From Brevibacillus dissolubilis (lineage in GTDB: Bacteria; Bacillota; Bacilli; Brevibacillales; Brevibacillaceae), in the NCBI RefSeq assembly GCF_006170445.1, contig NZ_VCNA01000004.1, positions 310,001-374,000 of the forward strand: 64,000 nucleotides of DNA, given 5' to 3'. Both the position numbers and the translations under genes were made by a program. Numbering within the stretch: position 1 is the stretch's first letter; each line of letters begins with the position of its first letter. The notes under the pieces were generated by a model. It saw nothing but the letters and a program-made list of their open reading frames with translations. It had not been told where the DNA came from and made no database searches. Below, in pieces: positions 7,544 to 14,744 of this stretch.

Positions 7544-8842
7544 TCAATCACCTCCATTATTCAACAAACTCATTGGGTCAAACGCATTCTGCTTGCCAAA
7601 CGCACTTCGATATGCGCCCCAATGCAGGTGTGGTCCCGTACTCCGTCCTGTGGAGCCAACTTGACCGATTGTTTCACCCTTTTTCACCGCTTGTCCCTTC
7701 ACAACACCTATCACATGCAGATGCCCGTAGAGTGTCAACACACCTCCATGCCGGAGCAAGATCGTGTTTCCATACCCTCGCATCGTTCCGGCAAAAGCGA
7801 CGACACCATCCAAAGGTGCATATACGGGTGTTCCCGTTGGTGCGGCCAAATCCACTCCATCATGGTAGGCTGTCTTTCCCGTGAATGGATCGTTGCGGTA
7901 GCCAAAGTGAGAAGTTAGCTTAAAATCTCGTCCCATCTTACCTGCAAGTGGTAAACTGCCTTTCCACTGTGTCGGCGGGAGGTCTGGATGTGGCGGAATA
8001 GGAACAGAATCAGAAGCATTACCATAGTGTCTAAGCAATTCCTCCATTTCTTCCCGTTCTGTCTCATCGCTGTAGGTAATGGCAAGCTCCTGAATGAGCT
8101 GTCTATCCTGCTTTGGCAAGCCATATGTTATTAGTAATTCGTACAGACGGTTTTGTTCATCTGGCAAAAAGTCAATTTCCACGCTGTCTAGCTTTTCTTG
8201 ATGGACGGTTACATCACCATGCTGTGTAGTGCTCTGCCGATAGCGAAGCCTATACACCGCTTTGTACGTCTCCACCTGATCCAATAGTTTTACGGTGTAA
8301 GTTTCCGTTACCGTGACTCGTTTGCCATCTGAACCAACCGTAGTTCGCTTCACCAGTACAGTTGAGTCTCGCCAATAGTAGTATGGCTTGACCGCAGCGT
8401 AATGTTTTTCGGGAGCCGGGTTTCGTAGTTTTCGCACATCCTTATTGCTAAGAATCATCGGATCAGCCAGCACACGGTCGATAGCCGCCAGTAACGCCCA
8501 AGGCACACGATAGGGATAAGCTTGATCATGCTGGCTAGGAGTGTACATCTGCTCTTCTTGAGAACCCAGATTCTCAACAGACAGGCGTTGGTACCTCTCT
8601 GCGAGTTCTTTGTCCTTCTCTAAATCCCACTCACTGTCCCCAGTCGTAAAAAAGGCCAAAACCCCTTCCTTTTCAAAGTAGGTCATCGGCAAAATGAATA
8701 CCACAGTAAACGTCATGAACACAGTACCAAGCAAAAGAAGAAGCGGGATACCCGCGATGAGGCATCCCGTTTTCAGCTTTTGCCAAAGCAAGTAAAAGAA
8801 CCGCACAATCTCACCCCCAGTATGAAGAAAACCACCGATCAT
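7544..8842 (-). CDS. Membrane-anchored M23 peptidase (conjugation-type cell-wall hydrolase)
   Basis: This 432-aa protein has one N-terminal TM (about residues 22-50), an extracellular helical region, and a C-terminal M23 endopeptidase domain (about 300-425). The zinc-site motifs are H-F-G-Y-R-N-D and H-D-G-V-D-L-A, followed by H-L-H and G-P-H-L-H-W-G. Such enzymes cut peptidoglycan cross-bridges; in Gram-positive conjugative elements a wall hydrolase (VirB1/CwlT role) opens the wall for the transfer channel. The ATG overlaps the stop of the upstream gene by 4 bp. The catalytic residues appear complete. The role in transfer is inferred from the adjacent VirB4 and VirB6-like genes. Confidence 0.82.
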   Translation of the reverse strand: MIGGFLHTGGEIVRFFYLLWQKLKTGCLIAGIPLLLLLGTVFMTFTVVFILPMTYFEKEGVLAFFTTGDSEWDLEKDKELAERYQRLSVENLGSQEEQMYTPSQHDQAYPYRVPWALLAAIDRVLADPMILSNKDVRKLRNPAPEKHYAAVKPYYYWRDSTVLVKRTTVGSDGKRVTVTETYTVKLLDQVETYKAVYRLRYRQSTTQHGDVTVHQEKLDSVEIDFLPDEQNRLYELLITYGLPKQDRQLIQELAITYSDETEREEMEELLRHYGNASDSVPIPPHPDLPPTQWKGSLPLAGKMGRDFKLTSHFGYRNDPFTGKTAYHDGVDLAAPTGTPVYAPLDGVVAFAGTMRGYGNTILLRHGGVLTLYGHLHVIGVVKGQAVKKGETIGQVGSTGRSTGPHLHWGAYRSAFGKQNAFDPMSLLNNGGD

Positions 8843-10281
8843 TTCTTAGTCGGTGGCTTCCCGATGTTAGTGATTTGGGTGGCATTGAATGGCACTGGCC
8901 TGGTTGATTTTGTGTGATTTTCATGATGAGACTCATGGGATTTCCCAGGGTTCGCTCGTTTCTGAGTAGAACTAGAGGATTCTGAACTCGGCCTATTTGA
9001 CGTTGCTACATGTGGAGCGTTCTTTCCATGTACGACTTGGCCAACACTTGCCCTCTGAGTATGGCGATGGCGATTTTCCTTGGAAGACGCATCTGTTCCT
9101 TGACGATACTTGGCGTCTCTATGCGCCACTCCATATGGATCGTTTAATACTTGCGACGTGTAATCCGTTCCCTTGGGTTTGTATGGGATCATCGGTTGAT
9201 TCGTGTACGGACTGATCGCTGGACGGGATGATGATGCTGCTTGACCTGTATGGCTTCCACTCGGAACAACTGGCTCTTTAGAAGTAGCTACCGCCCTGTC
9301 ACCTCTACTAGAAGGCGAAATAGTAACATCACCCCCATGATCACCGCTTCGCATTTCCCCTTTCGTAGTTGCATCAACCGGATTTACTGCCATAGGCGAA
9401 GAAGCAGGACTCATCATCCCTCGCCTCAACTCATCTTTGTTTTGGGCCTGAATCATTTTTTTCATCTGCTCCTCATATGGCACATACCGATAAGAAGGCT
9501 GATCCAATCCACGACTAGGTCTTCTTACGGAAGTGGTGCCTGTGGTCTCTGGCTCGCGTTTCGGACTAGCATGGTACGCCGAGCTTACTTGACCACCTTC
9601 CAATCGATTCATCCAATTCGTTGCATTTCCAAACTGCACTTGCATCTCCAGGGAAAGTTCACTATAACTTTTTCCGTTGGATGAATAGGCTTCACTTCCT
9701 CCCGTAAAGCGGCTAAGTTGATCTATCCCCCACTGTTTTACCGCCTGACCCGTACTTTGAACGATTGGATTCTGTCGGATTCGTTCCACTCCCTTCATGC
9801 CTGATCCCACCGTTGAAAAACCCAAATCAGCGTTTCCAGTAGCCGCTGTAACTATAGCCCCTAAACCCGCACCAACACCTGCAACCAGCGCTGTGCCGGT
9901 TCCTTTTAACACTCCCTTTGCCCCCGCTTTAGCTGCACTCCCCCACAGTTGCTTCAACCCGTCAGATGTAAAAGGTGTGTCAACTATCGAACGCAGCCCC
10001 TTGCCTATGTTGGAAATGGGATTGCCCTGAACCGAAGAGGCTCCAGACTCACCAGTTCCCGCCATCGGGCCAGAGACACTTCTTCCAACTGAGCTCACCC
10101 CAGAGACCCTTCCCTCTTCACGCATTCCTCGCATGGTCTTGGTCAGACGTGAAATTCCACCAAATCCCCCGCCCATAACCGCCCCCGTCGCTTCACCCGG
10201 TGCGCCTATCAGGATATGTACAAAAGCTGGGATCGAAGGCAGGAGACCCACCATGACAAATACCCAAATAATCTTCGACAC
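8839..10281 (-). CDS. Large Gly/Ser-rich conjugation-associated protein with N-terminal TM
   Basis: The start is set at the GTG at 10281, just after GGGAGGTGAT; a longer open frame to 10380 reads nonsense over the previous gene. The product (480 aa) begins VSKIIWVFVMVGLLPSIPAF, a single TM, followed by glycine-rich and small-residue segments (about 40-180) and then a long disordered tail rich in S, P, Q, R and H, ending in a lysine-rich stretch. It lies between the polytopic lipoprotein and the M23 peptidase. The composition resembles extended C-terminal regions of VirB6/TrbL-type channel proteins, so it may be a scaffold. No catalytic motif is visible. Confidence 0.65.
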   Translation of the reverse strand: MSKIIWVFVMVGLLPSIPAFVHILIGAPGEATGAVMGGGFGGISRLTKTMRGMREEGRVSGVSSVGRSVSGPMAGTGESGASSVQGNPISNIGKGLRSIVDTPFTSDGLKQLWGSAAKAGAKGVLKGTGTALVAGVGAGLGAIVTAATGNADLGFSTVGSGMKGVERIRQNPIVQSTGQAVKQWGIDQLSRFTGGSEAYSSNGKSYSELSLEMQVQFGNATNWMNRLEGGQVSSAYHASPKREPETTGTTSVRRPSRGLDQPSYRYVPYEEQMKKMIQAQNKDELRRGMMSPASSPMAVNPVDATTKGEMRSGDHGGDVTISPSSRGDRAVATSKEPVVPSGSHTGQAASSSRPAISPYTNQPMIPYKPKGTDYTSQVLNDPYGVAHRDAKYRQGTDASSKENRHRHTQRASVGQVVHGKNAPHVATSNRPSSESSSSTQKRANPGKSHESHHENHTKSTRPVPFNATQITNIGKPPTKK

Positions 10282-10295
10282 ACTATCACCTCCCG

Positions 10296-11210
10296 CTACA
10301 CCAGAAACGAATACATGAACCCGAGAAACACCGCTTCCAGCCCCTGCACCAGCGTCAACGCCAAAAACGTCCGCAACCACAGATCAAAGGACATACGACT
10401 GCCCGGAAAGATGGATGAATAGGCAGCCATCGGGAACAAAACCATGAGAAAGCCAAGCCCTGCCGTTCGCATCGCATACTGGAAATTGAAGAAGGCAATG
10501 AAAATCACCAGTACAGCCAACACCATCGCCATCCCTGCACCAAATCCAGAACCAGAGAGCAATGCAAAATAAGCCCCTGCCATCCCCGCCGTTCCAATCG
10601 TGGTCGTACTGCCAAGCGCATAGGCCACGATATCCATAAAAGACAGGTGAGCAGGAAGCCCCAACTGCTGAAAATGTTCCATCATCATCACATAACCCAA
10701 TTTGACCAGAAACGTATTCACGGCAAAAATGATCTGAAACAAGTAACTGCCCAGCCACATCGCCCCAATATAAATGGCAAACCCATTGGTCATCTCACGC
10801 ACACTCATCTGTGCCATCGGACTGCCCGCACGAAATACGAGAAGAAAGCACCAAACAGATATAGCGATCACCAAGAGGTAGCCAAGCAAGGAGTATTGCA
10901 ACGAATAAGCATCATGGATCGACCGCCACATGCTGGGTAAAAACAGCCCGTATACCGTCCCTGGCTCTTGGTTCAGACCAAACACCAACTCATTGATGTC
11001 CTTTAATCCAAAGGTGCGGATCACGAAATTAGGCAGCCACATAATGGCTTGTGCTGCCAGTTGTTCAAAATAAGACGGCTGCTCCTGTTCTGGCAACGGT
11101 GCGGAATCAGCAGGAGCGGGCGATTGCACAGCCGAATTGTCGGTGTCACATCCAGCTACCGTCAGAGCCAGTACCAGCGAAACGATAGCCGGAATCCAGC
11201 CTCTGTTCAT
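10296..11210 (-). CDS. Polytopic lipoprotein, VirB6/TrbL-like channel component
   Basis: The N-terminus MNRGWIPAIVSLVLALTVAGC is a lipoprotein signal with a lipobox (V-A-G-C, Cys21). After a short polar stretch come five or more TM helices covering residues 100-300, with a G-x-G-x-G-M-rich helix near 215-235. VirB6/TrbL-class proteins are polytopic inner-membrane parts of type IV secretion channels. The ATG overlaps the VirB4 stop by 4 bp (ATGA), so the two are translationally coupled, as expected for a VirB4-VirB6 pair. A lipobox on such a protein is uncommon and may reflect anchoring of the extracytoplasmic N-terminus. Confidence 0.68.
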   Translation of the reverse strand: MNRGWIPAIVSLVLALTVAGCDTDNSAVQSPAPADSAPLPEQEQPSYFEQLAAQAIMWLPNFVIRTFGLKDINELVFGLNQEPGTVYGLFLPSMWRSIHDAYSLQYSLLGYLLVIAISVWCFLLVFRAGSPMAQMSVREMTNGFAIYIGAMWLGSYLFQIIFAVNTFLVKLGYVMMMEHFQQLGLPAHLSFMDIVAYALGSTTTIGTAGMAGAYFALLSGSGFGAGMAMVLAVLVIFIAFFNFQYAMRTAGLGFLMVLFPMAAYSSIFPGSRMSFDLWLRTFLALTLVQGLEAVFLGFMYSFLV

Positions 11211-13111
11211 GCGGAAGCCTCCCGATCATTCGGATCAGTCGTATACATCCAGTACTCCCGCGGCGTTGCCAGCATCCGTACAATCGTGCTTTCCTCATCC
11301 ACCTTGAGAATCCCCACACCACGAGGCGCTCGGAGCAGAAAGTTTGCTTCGCCCTCCGACAGATCAAACTTCCCTTGCACCGCATCAATGTCAATCGCTT
11401 CTTGGCGTAACAACAGCTTCGTCGGTGAGTTTTTCAAAATTCCCATACCTTCAGGAACACGCATAAATACCTCAAAACCTTGCGTTGCGACGCACATAGA
11501 GACGTTCAGCTTCCTTGCACGGCGGTAGCCGTTTTCCAGCCATTTGGCCTGCTCAGAGTCTTCCATCTCGTGCTGGGCTTCCTCAATGATGAGCCGTTTT
11601 CTCTGTTCCCGATTCTTCTTGGCAAACTTCTCCCATAGCCATTTGGTTGCTACAAACGTCCCCAACGGTTTCATCCACTCCTCGTCCAGATCAGCCACGG
11701 TGATTCCGATGGTTCGGGCATCTTGAATAGAAAAAGTGCTTGGCCCATCAAAAATGGCTCGAATGGGATCGCCGTTATCACGCGTGAACAGTCGGATGAA
11801 TGGAGCGACACGCTGCAGATCAGGGTGTTGAACCATCAATAGGTAATGGTCGTAAAGCGTTGGCATCTGTCTTTTCACCCACACACCATGCTCGTTAGGC
11901 TCATATAAACTGGACGGGTCATCCGTAATCCCGAATCTCTCATACAAGTCACGCAGGCTTTCTAGAATGGCCACCTTGACTTGTCCTGTCAGTTCTTTTT
12001 CATCGATCAGGCGAATCATTTTGAACAGCACCGCTTGAACCGCTTGAATGGATTCCTCCAGATTAACAAACACCCGTCCCTTCTCGTCTTCCTCCTCTTC
12101 CACATCGTAGATATTGATGCGCTGGTAGTTCGGTGCTTTTGGCGAAAGTTCCACATACACACCCCCCATCGCCTCCACCAGTTCCTTGTACTCCCGATCC
12201 AGTTCAATAATCGCAGTATGAATCCCGATGGCTCCAGATCGGCGAATAATAACTTTTAATGTAAAAGACTTTCCGCTACCCGACCTGCCGAGAACGATCA
12301 TGTGCTGATTTGCAAGAGCCGCATCCCATCCATCATAAAAAACGGGGCGGTTGTACTGATCCAGTCCAAGCAACACGCCTGTCCGATGAGATAACCCGCC
12401 GTAGCCAAACAAAAAAGAGTCAGCAACATTGCTAGACTCCATTTCCCGATAGATATCATCAAATTCCATTCGTCTGCCTACTCCAATCGCATGACGCAAT
12501 GCTGCCAGCTGTCGCGTATCCGCCGAGCGGAAGTGAATCCCGATCCCTGCCATACTCTTGATCAGCAGGCGGCTGATCTTTTGCATACGTTCCGGTTGGT
12601 TCGCCGCGACTGTCATAATGATCGCCGTCTGGAAAAGCTTCTCCTGATCGACTCTCAAGCGGCTCATTCTGCCTTGGAGATCGCCGAGCTCCTGCATTTT
12701 GTCCCCAACTTCTGCCGCATTTTGGGTCGTCCGCAGATCCGCCTCCAGCACAGCGATTCGATGGGCCATCCGTTGCATTTCTAAACTTGCATCTTTGGGT
12801 TCTACACAGATGGTTACGTCTACTTGACCGTCGCCACCATGCAGGAGAATACGCTCCAGCATTCCCACCCAGGTTGTACGGCCTGTTAGTTTGGCGAACC
12901 AAGCACGCAGGTAAGTAGCCCCATCGGTGTTGTTACCAAGCTCGATCCAGTAGTCAATTTCGTTACGTTCCCGCAACACTGTGGGCGATAACAGTATAGC
13001 CTCTTTTCTTGAATAGACGGTTTTGGTGTTTCTATCCCTATCTACTGTTTGGTTTACATTGGTACTTGCCCTTTCTTTAGTGATTGCTATCCTGTCCTTA
13101 CGCCGAAACAT
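11207..13111 (-). CDS. virB4: VirB4/TraC-family conjugation ATPase
   Basis: This ATPase energises DNA transfer and channel assembly at the inner membrane. Walker A (V-L-G-R-S-G-S-G-K-S) lies about residue 270-280 of the 634-aa product, and the Walker B-like R-L-I-I-E-E-A-Q-H lies near 505. The C-terminal part has the R-x-P-x-G-x-G-I-L-K-N-S and L-L-R-Q-E-A stretches typical of the family. The ATG at 13111, 8 nt after GGAGG, is preferred over an in-frame GTG 12 codons upstream. It overlaps the preceding VirB4-N-like gene and is coupled to the downstream VirB6-like gene. Both nucleotide-binding motifs look intact. Confidence 0.88.
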   Translation of the reverse strand: MFRRKDRIAITKERASTNVNQTVDRDRNTKTVYSRKEAILLSPTVLRERNEIDYWIELGNNTDGATYLRAWFAKLTGRTTWVGMLERILLHGGDGQVDVTICVEPKDASLEMQRMAHRIAVLEADLRTTQNAAEVGDKMQELGDLQGRMSRLRVDQEKLFQTAIIMTVAANQPERMQKISRLLIKSMAGIGIHFRSADTRQLAALRHAIGVGRRMEFDDIYREMESSNVADSFLFGYGGLSHRTGVLLGLDQYNRPVFYDGWDAALANQHMIVLGRSGSGKSFTLKVIIRRSGAIGIHTAIIELDREYKELVEAMGGVYVELSPKAPNYQRINIYDVEEEEDEKGRVFVNLEESIQAVQAVLFKMIRLIDEKELTGQVKVAILESLRDLYERFGITDDPSSLYEPNEHGVWVKRQMPTLYDHYLLMVQHPDLQRVAPFIRLFTRDNGDPIRAIFDGPSTFSIQDARTIGITVADLDEEWMKPLGTFVATKWLWEKFAKKNREQRKRLIIEEAQHEMEDSEQAKWLENGYRRARKLNVSMCVATQGFEVFMRVPEGMGILKNSPTKLLLRQEAIDIDAVQGKFDLSEGEANFLLRAPRGVGILKVDEESTIVRMLATPREYWMYTTDPNDREASA

Positions 13112-13919
13112 GTTCCTTTCCTCCTTCATCCCACTGAATTTTACCAATGGAAGTTAGCAGTTGATCTGGTTCCAAAACACGCTCCATAAACTCATCAAAC
13201 GATATCAAAGAGGACATTTCCCTGTTTACCGCGTCATACACGAAATCGAGTACATCTTCTCTTTGCATCTGCTTAATTGAAATCGAAATACCGCCGAGCG
13301 TGCTTTCCGTCAGGCGCAGGCTGTTGAGCAACTCTTGCTTGGCAACCTCTTCGTTATCCGTCTGTGTGTTTCTCATCACTTTACTGAGAAGATCGTGCAA
13401 AAGCGGGTGCTGGAACCCTGCTACAACGGAGTCCTGTAGATACCGGTAATCTGTTTCAAGGATGATATAGCAACGCTGATCTTGGATTTTCTGCTCCTCG
13501 ATCACCTGCATAAAAACAGCCTCTTGTTCCTGCACATACTCCAGACCAGCCGTATCCCCCACCTCAATCGCCTTGGCCCGTACTTCATGGAAGTATTCTC
13601 TGAGATTATAGGGGTGCGACTGAACACGAAAACGGACGGGATGAGGTATCATCCCAATCCACTCGCGAAAGGTCAGCCAGATATTTTTCTGCTCCTGCGG
13701 TGATTTCAAAGCAAACGAAATTGGCTGTACCTTGAGCATCATCATGTAGCGGTCATCTTCCGTCACAATGAAGCCATCTTCGTCCACCCGTTTGAACTGG
13801 AACCACTCGATGGCCTTGTCCTTTGGCTGTTCTGCCTTTCCCCGGCGTAGCCACCAATAAGCCGCAGCAGCTCCAAGAAGAACCAGCCCGTCTTGAATTA
13901 TCTGCCAGTTCCATTCCAT
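13098..13919 (-). CDS. Membrane-anchored VirB4-N-terminal-like conjugation protein
   Basis: The ATG at 13919 overlaps the stop of the VirB3-like gene (TGATG); a longer open frame upstream is the shadow of that gene. The 273-aa product has one N-terminal TM (about 7-25), then a soluble domain with E-D-D-R-Y-M-M-M-L-K-V-Q-P-I-S-F and a later R-F-R-V-Q-S-H-P-Y-N-L segment. This resembles the N-terminal domain of TraC/VirB4 proteins. No Walker motif is present. Followed directly by a VirB4 with its own N-domain, it may be a separate docking subunit. The family assignment is by pattern only. Confidence 0.6.
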   Translation of the reverse strand: MEWNWQIIQDGLVLLGAAAAYWWLRRGKAEQPKDKAIEWFQFKRVDEDGFIVTEDDRYMMMLKVQPISFALKSPQEQKNIWLTFREWIGMIPHPVRFRVQSHPYNLREYFHEVRAKAIEVGDTAGLEYVQEQEAVFMQVIEEQKIQDQRCYIILETDYRYLQDSVVAGFQHPLLHDLLSKVMRNTQTDNEEVAKQELLNSLRLTESTLGGISISIKQMQREDVLDFVYDAVNREMSSLISFDEFMERVLEPDQLLTSIGKIQWDEGGKEHVSA

Positions 13920-14215
13920 CAGTGGTACACCTTCTTTCTGCGGTGGAAGGCGAACCACAATGAGAGATATTTGCCCAGCATCAAATCCGTGGAAGGATGC
14001 TTGATATGGGCAAACAACATGGCACCAAGCAATGGCAGGCCGTGTGGCAAGTATCCCCACAGCCCAATGTAAGGAACCGGTGGGAGATATGTGGCCAACT
14101 TCATGCTCAAGATCCCGCCGACCAACCACCAAAGGAATTGGCGGAAAGAGAGGAAGTAGACGAACTTTGTCTCTTCCTCGGTGCGATAAGTCAACAAATG
14201 CTGTTCTCCGTACAT
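13919..14215 (-). CDS. VirB3/PrgI-like small membrane protein
   Basis: This 98-aa protein has a polar N-terminus (MYGEQHLLTYRTEEETKFVY), two TM segments (about residues 28-45 and 50-70), and a basic C-terminus ending H-R-R-K-K-V-Y-H. Its size, topology and position immediately before a VirB4 module match VirB3/PrgI-type proteins, which are short membrane partners of VirB4. Its stop overlaps the next start, and it lies 13 bp after the VirB2-like gene. Confidence comes from gene order rather than a sequence signature. Confidence 0.65.
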   Translation of the reverse strand: MYGEQHLLTYRTEEETKFVYFLSFRQFLWWLVGGILSMKLATYLPPVPYIGLWGYLPHGLPLLGAMLFAHIKHPSTDLMLGKYLSLWFAFHRRKKVYH

Positions 14216-14228
14216 GCGCGTCCCTCCC

Positions 14229-14582
14229 TTATTCCAAACCGAAGATGCCGCGGGTCATAGCCACGATCTTATCTGAGAAGTAGACGCCTACGAGTGACAA
14301 GACTGCTAGGCCGAATCGTAGCTTGACCTGCTCGATTTTGTTTGGGTTGGTGCTTGTTCCTAAGATGACGAATGCCCATGTGATCAACGCTGCTGTCACA
14401 AAGGCGAAAAAGCCGCGTACCACGCCGACAAACTCACTGGATGCGTCCTGCATTTCTTGCTTTAAGATGTTGGCATCGGGATTGACTTGCAGGTTGGCTT
14501 TGTCGGCGTGAACGGTTCCGGCAAAGGCAAGCAGGAATAGGGTTAATGCCAAGAAAATCTTGGAGAATTGGGTTGTTCCCAT
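14229..14582 (-). CDS. VirB2/TrbC-like pilin or channel subunit
   Basis: This 117-aa protein begins with a signal peptide (MGTTQFSKIFLALTLFLLAF, cleavage likely after V-H-A), then a short soluble part, then two TM helices (about residues 50-72 and 85-105). That is the classic VirB2/TrbC pilin plan. The ribosome binding site AGGAGGTAAG is excellent. It is the first gene of the transfer operon seen here, with VirB3-like and VirB4 genes directly downstream. A second AAGGAGGT lies about 40 bp further upstream without a matching ORF, perhaps the trace of a lost gene at the junction with the KAP gene. Confidence 0.68.
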   Translation of the reverse strand: MGTTQFSKIFLALTLFLLAFAGTVHADKANLQVNPDANILKQEMQDASSEFVGVVRGFFAFVTAALITWAFVILGTSTNPNKIEQVKLRFGLAVLSLVGVYFSDKIVAMTRGIFGLE

Positions 14583-14670
14583 GTTTTCTTACCTCCTGTG
14601 AAGATTGAAGGACAGAGTATAGGTTTTACCTCCTTCGTTCGCTGGTTGCGCGGAGTCCCTCTGCGAAATG

Positions 14671-14715
14671 AAAAAGGTGTCAATTCACATACCTTTTGGC
14701 TGTAAACTGACACCT
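14671..14715 (-). terminator. Intrinsic terminator of the KAP NTPase gene
   Basis: On the minus strand, AGGTGTCA and TGACACCT form an 8-bp stem (plus-strand arms 14675-14682 and 14708-14715) with a 25-nt loop, followed by TTTTTC. It lies 30 bp past the KAP stop and before the transfer operon, so it would separate the two transcription units. Confidence 0.6.
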
Positions 14716-14744
14716 ATGAAGTGAGTCAATCCATCTTTTTACTA

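Noticed and set aside
10282-10380. N-terminal extension of the Gly/Ser-rich protein
   Set aside because: It overlaps the end of the lipoprotein gene, reads Gly/Val/Ala-rich nonsense, and a GTG with an excellent ribosome binding site lies at 10281.
13920-14132. N-terminal extension of the VirB4-N-like protein
   Set aside because: It is the out-of-frame shadow of the VirB3-like gene; the ATG at 13919 fits the overlap pattern of the operon.
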